NCBI GenBank assembly: GCA_902496455.1
Contig: CABVAY010000049.1
Span: 1 to 9,740 of the forward strand
Reading direction: 5' to 3'
Length of the DNA stretch: 9,740 bases
Origin: an uncultured Collinsella sp.
GTDB taxonomy: Bacteria > Actinomycetota > Coriobacteriia > Coriobacteriales > Coriobacteriaceae
Below, piece after piece: positions 7,442 through 9,740 of this stretch (within the stretch, counting starts at the first letter, position 1; each line of letters starts with the position of its first letter). The translations under genes and the position numbers were made by a program. Under the pieces are notes generated by a model, which saw nothing but the letters and a program-made list of their open reading frames with translations, made no database searches and was not told where the DNA came from.

Positions 7442-7470
7442 AGTATACACGAGGAATCGCAAAGTGCAAA
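7442..7470 (-). promoter_or_regulatory. Promoter of tRNA-Ser(GGA)
   Basis: On the - strand TTTGCA (7470-7465) and TATACT (7447-7442) are separated by 17 bases. The -10 box matches five of six consensus bases. Predicted initiation is close to 7435, about ten bases before the mature tRNA 5' end. Confidence 0.6.
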
Positions 7471-7829
7471 CAGAAAAGTTGGCATTTTTTAAAACGCTTG
7501 GCCGCGCCTGGCGTTGCAGTGGGGTTTGAGGTGGCAAAAAACGGCTTCCGACCAGCGTGGTTGATCACCTCAATTGTTCAAAAGGGGTATTCATAAGCGA
7601 CTTGGCAATGAATTTAAAAATCTTTGGATGGTGCTGTGGACCACTGGTATGCATTTTGCGACCACAGCCTTGTGCCCGTTGACCTGCGGCTTGGCTCAGC
7701 TTGTCCCCGCGGCACCGTATCTTGTCCACAAATCCGTCAAGCTCTTGGTCGGCATTTGGTTGGAATGCGCATGAAACGCCGTGCAAGTATGGGCATATGT
7801 GGAGGTCATGAGGTTGTAGCTGCATATTC
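7471..7829. other. Long intergenic stretch with no recognised gene
   Basis: About 360 bases between the tRNA-Ser promoter and the rpsF promoter. Short open frames exist on both strands (for example 7574-7774 + and 7565-7906 -), but none has a ribosome site with a family-like protein. It is less GC-rich than the flanking operon. I see an 8-bp inverted repeat TTGAGGTG/CACCTCAA (7526-7533 and 7566-7573), a GCTGTGG/CCACAGC pair (7633-7639 and 7662-7668) and one DnaA-box-like TTGTCCACA (7722-7730). It may be a decayed gene or a long regulatory spacer. Confidence 0.5.
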
Positions 7830-7858
7830 TTGCGGCCTGGGAGGTTGAAAGATATTAT
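7830..7858 (+). promoter_or_regulatory. Promoter of the rpsF-ssb-rpsR-rplI operon
   Basis: TTGCGG (7830-7835) and TATTAT (7853-7858) are separated by exactly 17 bases. Initiation near 7865 would give a leader of about 65 bases holding the hairpin at 7875-7903 and the rpsF ribosome site. Confidence 0.6.
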
Positions 7859-7874
7859 TACCAAGTCTTTTCCT

Positions 7875-7903
7875 GCTTCAGGCGCACCTTCACGACCTGA
7901 AGC
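7875..7903 (+). promoter_or_regulatory. Leader hairpin of rpsF, candidate S6:S18 binding site
   Basis: GCTTCAGG (7875-7882) pairs perfectly with CCTGAAGC (7896-7903) and closes a 13-base loop. It ends 12 bases before the Shine-Dalgarno sequence of rpsF. Many bacteria autoregulate rpsF-rpsR operons through a leader hairpin bound by the S6:S18 complex. Position and gene content fit, but I could not verify the conserved CCG-type bulge, so the assignment is tentative. There is no T tract, so it is not a terminator. Confidence 0.5.
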
Positions 7904-7929
7904 CACATTTGCCCAGAGGAGGTGACAGT

Positions 7930-8223
7930 ATGAAGGCTTATGAACTGCTGTTCTTTGTTGACCCGTCGCTCGACCCCGAGACTCGTCTCGCTGTTATGAA
8001 GCGTATCGATACCACGATCGCTGAGGGCGCTGGCAAGGTCGACTCCGTTGACGAGTGGGGCAAGCGCAAGCTCGCCTACGAGATCAACGACCTCACCGAT
8101 GGTGACTACACCCTCATCAACTTCCACGCAGATCCTACCCAGATCGCCGAGCTTGATCGCGTCCTGCGCATCACCGACGCTGTGGTCCGCCACATGATCG
8201 TCCGTCGCGACGACCAGGAGTAA
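7930..8223 (+). CDS. rpsF: 30S ribosomal protein S6
   Basis: A 97-residue protein, the normal length for bacterial S6. It opens with the typical MKAYELLFFVDPSLDPETR strand-helix. The conserved WGKRKLAYEINDLTDGDYTLINF motif follows, then LDRVLRITDAVVRHMIVRRDD at the C-terminus. S6 binds 16S rRNA in the platform as a pair with S18, which is encoded two genes downstream. The ATG at 7930 has a near-perfect GAGGAGGT (7916-7923) six bases upstream; an in-frame ATG at 7909 would read through this site and is rejected. It is the first gene of the operon. Confidence 0.97.
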   Translation: MKAYELLFFVDPSLDPETRLAVMKRIDTTIAEGAGKVDSVDEWGKRKLAYEINDLTDGDYTLINFHADPTQIAELDRVLRITDAVVRHMIVRRDDQE

Positions 8224-8271
8224 GACTGTCGTTTTGGACTGGGCTTGTGCCCCAAGAGGAAGTAGTGAGTT

Positions 8272-8724
8272 ATGAGCATCAATCGAGTGAACATCACCGG
8301 TAACCTCACCCGCGATCCCGAGCTGCGCGCCACCGCCGGCGGAACCCAGGTTCTGTCCTTTGGCGTCGCCGTGAACGATCGTCGCCGCAATGCGCAGACT
8401 GGCGAGTGGGAGGACTATCCCAACTTTGTCGACTGCACCATGTTCGGCACCCGCGCCGAGGCCGTGAGCCGTTTCCTGGCAAAGGGAAACAAGGTCGCGA
8501 TCGAGGGCAAGCTGCGCTACAGCTCTTGGGAGCGCGACGGCCAGCGCCGGAGCAAGCTTGAGGTCATCGTCGATGAGATCGAGTTTATGAGCTCCCGTGG
8601 TGGCCAGGGTGGCTACGATCAGGGCGGTTACGCCCCCGCAGCTCCCGCGCCCGCAGCACGTCCTGCCGCGCCGGTGGCTACGCCGCCCGCGGTCGACGTC
8701 TACGATGAGGACATCCCGTTCTAA
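8272..8724 (+). CDS. ssb: Single-stranded DNA-binding protein
   Basis: A 150-residue SSB. The OB-fold domain (about 1-105) begins SINRVNITGNLTRDPELRATAGG. It shows the conserved FGVAVNDR, FVDCTMFGTRAEAVSRFLAKGNKVAIEGKLRYSSW and LEVIVDEIEFM segments. A Gly/Pro/Ala-rich flexible linker (about 106-141) leads to the acidic tip DEDIPF (145-150), which docks replication and repair partners. SSB works as a tetramer on exposed single strands. GAGGA (8256-8260) lies 11 bases before the ATG, a rather long spacer. It sits between rpsF and rpsR, the common order in Gram-positive bacteria. Confidence 0.97.
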   Translation: MSINRVNITGNLTRDPELRATAGGTQVLSFGVAVNDRRRNAQTGEWEDYPNFVDCTMFGTRAEAVSRFLAKGNKVAIEGKLRYSSWERDGQRRSKLEVIVDEIEFMSSRGGQGGYDQGGYAPAAPAPAARPAAPVATPPAVDVYDEDIPF

Positions 8725-8751
8725 GGGTTGTTCACCTATTTTTGAGTGAGA

Positions 8752-8777
8752 GGCGGCTTCGGTTCGCCGAAGTTGCC
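8752..8777 (+). promoter_or_regulatory. Hairpin between ssb and rpsR
   Basis: GGCGGCTTCGG (8752-8762) pairs with CCGAAGTTGCC (8767-8777) around a TTCG loop, 11 bp with two G-T wobbles. It lies just before the rpsR ribosome site GAAAGG (8781-8786). No T tract follows, so complete termination is unlikely. It could stabilise or process the mRNA, or set the rpsR output. Confidence 0.5.
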
Positions 8778-8796
8778 AAATGAAAGGTATTTTGAC

Positions 8797-9063
8797 ATGG
8801 CTAATGATTTTTCTGCACGTCAGCCGCGTCGTAAGTACTGCCAGTTCTGCAAGGAGAACACTGAGTTCATCGACTATAAGGACACTCAGCTTCTCCGTAA
8901 GTACATGACCGACCGTGGCAAGATCAAGCCTCGTCGCGTCACTGGCGCTTGCACGCAGCATCAGCATGACATCGCCAACGCCATCAAGCGCGCCCGCGAG
9001 ATGGCTCTCCTGCCGTACACCGTCCCCGTGGTTTCCTCTCGTGGCAACCGCGACCGCGGCTAA
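8797..9063 (+). CDS. rpsR: 30S ribosomal protein S18 (Cys-containing type)
   Basis: An 88-residue protein. The S18 core is clear: IDYKDTQLLRKYMTDRGKIKPRRVTGACTQHQHDIANAIKRAREMALLPYT. It carries CQFC near the N-terminus and a further Cys in GACTQHQ. Together these make the zinc-type (C+) S18 pattern found in some actinobacteria. S18 pairs with S6 on the 30S platform. The ATG at 8797 follows GAAAGG with a ten-base spacer; an upstream ATG at 8746 would run through the hairpin and is rejected. It lies 72 bases after ssb and 15 before rplI. Confidence 0.96.
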   Translation: MANDFSARQPRRKYCQFCKENTEFIDYKDTQLLRKYMTDRGKIKPRRVTGACTQHQHDIANAIKRAREMALLPYTVPVVSSRGNRDRG

Positions 9064-9078
9064 GAAGGGAGACGCATC

Positions 9079-9618
9079 ATGAAGGTTATTCTTCTCGATG
9101 AGATCAAGGGCAAGGGCGGCGAGGGTGACGTCGTAGAGGTCGCTCAGGGTTACGCTGAGAACTTCCTGTTCCCCAAGAAGCTCGCTGTTGCCGCCACCAA
9201 GGGCAACCTCAAGCAGCTTGACGAGCGTCGCAACAACATCGCCAAGCGCGAGGCCGTCCGTCTGGCTACCGCCAACGAGACCAAGGCTGCCTTCGAGGGC
9301 AAGACGGTCACCGTTGACGTCAAGGTCGGCGACGAGGGCATCCTCTTTGGCTCCGTTACCGCCGCTATGATCGCTGACGCCATCAAGGCTCAGCTCGGTA
9401 TGGACATCGACCGCAAGCGCGTCGAGCTCGGTAAGCCCATCAAGGTTGCCGGTGCCCACACCGTTGCCATCTCGCTGTACCGCGAGATCAAGGCCGAAGT
9501 TGTCGTTCTCGTCGGCGTTACCGCCGAGGAGCTCGCTGCCGAGGCTGAGGTCGAGGAGGCCGCTGAGGTCGCCGAGGCCGAGACCGCCGAGGTCGAGACT
9601 GAGGCTGCTGCCGAGTAG
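9079..9618 (+). CDS. rplI: 50S ribosomal protein L9 with acidic C-terminal tail
   Basis: A 179-residue protein. The N-terminal rRNA-binding domain MKVILLDEIKGKGGEGDVVEVAQGYAENFLFPKKLA matches the L9 signature. A long connecting helix (KGNLKQLDERRNNIAKREAVRLA) follows. The C-terminal domain (TVTVDVKVGDEGILFGSVTAAMIADAIKAQLGMDIDRKRVEL) ends near residue 147. The last 30 or so residues are almost entirely Glu/Ala/Val, longer and more acidic than the usual L9 of about 150 residues. L9 binds at the base of the L1 stalk and supports reading-frame maintenance. AAGGGA (9065-9070) lies eight bases before the ATG. It is the last gene of the operon. Confidence 0.96.
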   Translation: MKVILLDEIKGKGGEGDVVEVAQGYAENFLFPKKLAVAATKGNLKQLDERRNNIAKREAVRLATANETKAAFEGKTVTVDVKVGDEGILFGSVTAAMIADAIKAQLGMDIDRKRVELGKPIKVAGAHTVAISLYREIKAEVVVLVGVTAEELAAEAEVEEAAEVAEAETAEVETEAAAE

Positions 9619-9650
9619 CATTTGCTGCAACGCAACAATCTTGTTCTAAG

Positions 9651-9687
9651 AAGGGCGCTCTGGGAAACCAGGGCGCCCTTTTGTTTT
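9651..9687 (+). terminator. Terminator of the rpsF-ssb-rpsR-rplI operon
   Basis: A 13-bp stem AAGGGCGCTCTGG (9651-9663) pairs with CCAGGGCGCCCTT (9668-9680) with one T-G wobble and a GAAA tetraloop. It is followed by TTTTGTTTT (9679-9687). Confidence 0.93.
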
Positions 9688-9740
9688 ACGGGCTTTAGCC
9701 TGTGCGGGGCGCGCAGCGCGCCGCATCAGAAACCACCCGC

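Noticed and set aside
7722..7730. DnaA-box-like TTGTCCACA, suggesting an origin
   Set aside because: Only one near match is present, with no cluster of boxes, no AT-rich unwinding region and no dnaA or dnaN.
7565..7906. Possible 113-residue protein on the - strand before rpsF
   Set aside because: It has no recognisable domain and overlaps the rpsF promoter and leader hairpin.
7858..9630. Long open frame on the - strand opposite rpsF-rplI
   Set aside because: It runs across four recognised genes and the terminator side of the operon. The translation is repetitive Leu/Val/Asp/Gly-rich and has no family features.
9704..9724. GC palindrome GGCGCGC-A-GCGCGCC at the window edge
   Set aside because: It is a 15-base perfect palindrome, but made only of GC steps in a GC-rich genome and cut off from its context, so no function can be assigned.

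Overview
The window looks like a chromosomal piece of a high-GC Gram-positive gut actinobacterium, most likely Coriobacteriia and probably Collinsella or a close relative. This rests on GC-rich codon use, the Cys-containing S18, the gene order rpsF-ssb-rpsR-rplI, and lineage-typical accessory proteins. The genus is an inference and was not checked by a search.

Layout. Positions 1-215 hold tRNA-Ala(TGC), tRNA-Ile(GAT) and a strong terminator. Positions 330-1700 hold three closely spaced + strand genes: a bifunctional-nuclease (DUF151) domain protein, a small two-helix membrane protein and an acidic unknown protein. typA/bipA (1818-3656) follows and ends in a 14-bp hairpin terminator. A perfect REP-like palindrome (3746-3776) then lies against the end of a convergent gene. 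The - strand carries a secreted/membrane-anchored bactofilin-like protein (3785-4930) and a UPF0126/TRIC-type seven-helix membrane protein (5037-5726, TTG start).

Positions 5727-7135 are the accessory part. One AT-richer gene (6031-7038) encodes a DUF559/Vsr-like PD-(D/E)XK nuclease with an AbiEi-like N-terminal region. It is bracketed by two 78-bp copies of one sequence in inverted orientation (5861-5938 and 7049-7126, 72/78 identical). Each copy is itself a long imperfect hairpin. This gene-plus-hairpin cassette is the best candidate for something undescribed. Beyond it are two - strand tRNA-Ser genes (CGA and GGA), each with its own terminator.

A roughly 400-base stretch without a recognisable gene precedes the core operon rpsF-ssb-rpsR-rplI (7930-9618). 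That operon has a good promoter, a leader hairpin that could be an S6:S18 autoregulatory site, and a terminator at 9651-9687.

The housekeeping genes serve translation (tRNAs, S6, S18, L9, TypA) and DNA replication or repair (SSB). The accessory nuclease sits in a gap between such genes, next to tRNAs, a usual place for acquired cassettes.
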